A stretch of 15,305 nt of DNA from Christensenella sp. UBA5893 (lineage in GTDB: Bacteria; Bacillota; Clostridia; Christensenellales; UBA1242). Within the stretch, counting starts at the first letter, position 1, and the number at the start of each line of letters is the position of its first letter. The stretch lies in assembly GCA_002431905.1 (NCBI GenBank), contig DJER01000024.1, positions 1-15,305 of the forward strand, read 5' to 3'. The notes below the pieces were generated by a model that saw only the letters and a list, made by a program, of their open reading frames with translations, was not told the origin of the DNA and did no database searches. Positions 14,968 to 15,305 of this stretch are shown in pieces. The translations under genes were made by a program, and so were the position numbers.

Positions 14968-15028
14968 TGGCGTGTGCTTGTCTTGATACAAGTGCTGTCG
15001 CTTCGCTCCAGCAGACAAGCACACGCCA
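14968..15028. repeat. Large GC-rich imperfect palindrome A
   Basis: A 15 bp perfect stem TGGCGTGTGCTTGTC (14968-14982) with GACAAGCACACGCCA (15014-15028). Inside, TGCTG (14993-14997) pairs with CAGCA (15009-15013), which is contiguous with the right arm, leaving a 10 nt bulge on the left. CTTGT/ACAAG (14977-14992) offers a competing small hairpin. It stands out sharply from the AT-rich surroundings. No coding frame. It may be a structured RNA, a terminator-like element or a mobile repeat. Confidence 0.7.
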
Positions 15029-15050
15029 GCAAGCAAAAACATTTTACAAA

Positions 15051-15120
15051 ATCAAGTGGGCAAAAAGGCGTTCACACGCTAAAGCAAAAGTGAACCGCCT
15101 TTTTTCTTTGCCCACTTGAT
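15051..15120. terminator. Nested palindrome B, terminator-like
   Basis: Outer 14 bp perfect stem ATCAAGTGGGCAAA (15051-15064) with TTTGCCCACTTGAT (15107-15120). Nested inside is a GGCG-TTCAC/GTGAACCGCC stem with one bulged C, flanked by A- and T-runs, which by itself looks like a bidirectional rho-independent terminator. No gene ends next to it in the window, so what it terminates is unclear. Confidence 0.6.
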
Positions 15121-15225
15121 ACATTTGTTGTATGTAAATGATACACAAAGTTATGGCTTTGTTTATATTTTGTATATGTAAAGTATAGATTCAGTTCATT
15201 GCCTTTTTCAAAAATGTGTATTAAC

Positions 15226-15253
15226 ATTTTATTGTAAACTAACATTTTGTCAA
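15226..15253 (-). promoter_or_regulatory. Candidate promoter pointing into the two palindromes
   Basis: On the minus strand TTGACA (15253-15248), a 16 bp spacer and TAAAAT (15231-15226). Downstream there is no coding frame with an RBS before palindromes B and A, so a small non-coding transcript is possible. In such AT-rich DNA chance matches are likely. Confidence 0.3.
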
Positions 15254-15305
15254 ATAAAGTTAGGTTAAATCAAAAATGAGTCATTGTTTAGATATGTAAT
15301 TGTCA

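Noticed and set aside
14968..15120. Integron attC sites or a CRISPR array
   Set aside because: The palindromes differ from each other in sequence, lack attC-type core boxes, and are not regularly spaced repeats; no integrase or cas gene is in the window.

Overview
The window is a strongly AT-rich stretch with short intergenic spaces, sigma70-type promoters (TTGACA/TATAAT with 16-17 bp spacers), Shine-Dalgarno sites on some genes and rho-independent terminators. Large secreted proteins with BspA-type leucine-rich repeats, MBG-like repeats and papain or subtilisin catalytic domains point to a low-GC Bacillota-like host-associated (probably gut) bacterium. That placement is inference; there is no rRNA or marker gene here.

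Left part (1-10360): a cytoplasmic transglutaminase-like protein (minus strand, running off the left edge) is divergent from a DUF4422 family protein, a type usually found with polysaccharide synthesis. A bidirectional terminator separates the latter from a convergent papain-like (C1) cell-surface protease with an MBG-type stalk and a C-terminal membrane anchor. This gene is divergent from a 1702-residue secreted subtilase (S8) carrying two BspA-type LRR blocks and bacterial surface-repeat domains. The two proteases share a 182 bp promoter region and look like a surface proteolysis/adhesion pair. Two of the four genes appear to be transcribed as leaderless mRNAs, with the -10 box ending 6 nt before the ATG; the other two have very short leaders.

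Middle (10360-11540): about 1.2 kb without an intact gene. It holds remnants of a small minus-strand operon, including a DUF6440-family pseudogene interrupted by a stop codon and a frameshifted small ORF that still has its Shine-Dalgarno site.

Right part (11540-15305): a defence-type cassette. A complete retron is visible: a consensus promoter, a roughly 146 nt msr-msd RNA bounded by complementary a1/a2 segments, and an Ec67-type reverse transcriptase-TOPRIM fusion starting at a GTG 22 nt after a2. The longest open frame overruns the ncRNA and gives a false N-terminus. Directly upstream, separated by two strong tandem terminators, is a membrane-anchored Mrr-type restriction endonuclease-like protein with its own promoter. 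The last 340 bases have no gene but hold two large nested GC-rich palindromes and a candidate minus-strand promoter pointing into them, so a structured small RNA or a terminator pair is possible.

The most noteworthy items are the retron with its pseudoknot-capable msd, its neighbouring membrane-tethered nuclease, the repeated leaderless promoter geometry, and the paired palindromes at the right edge.
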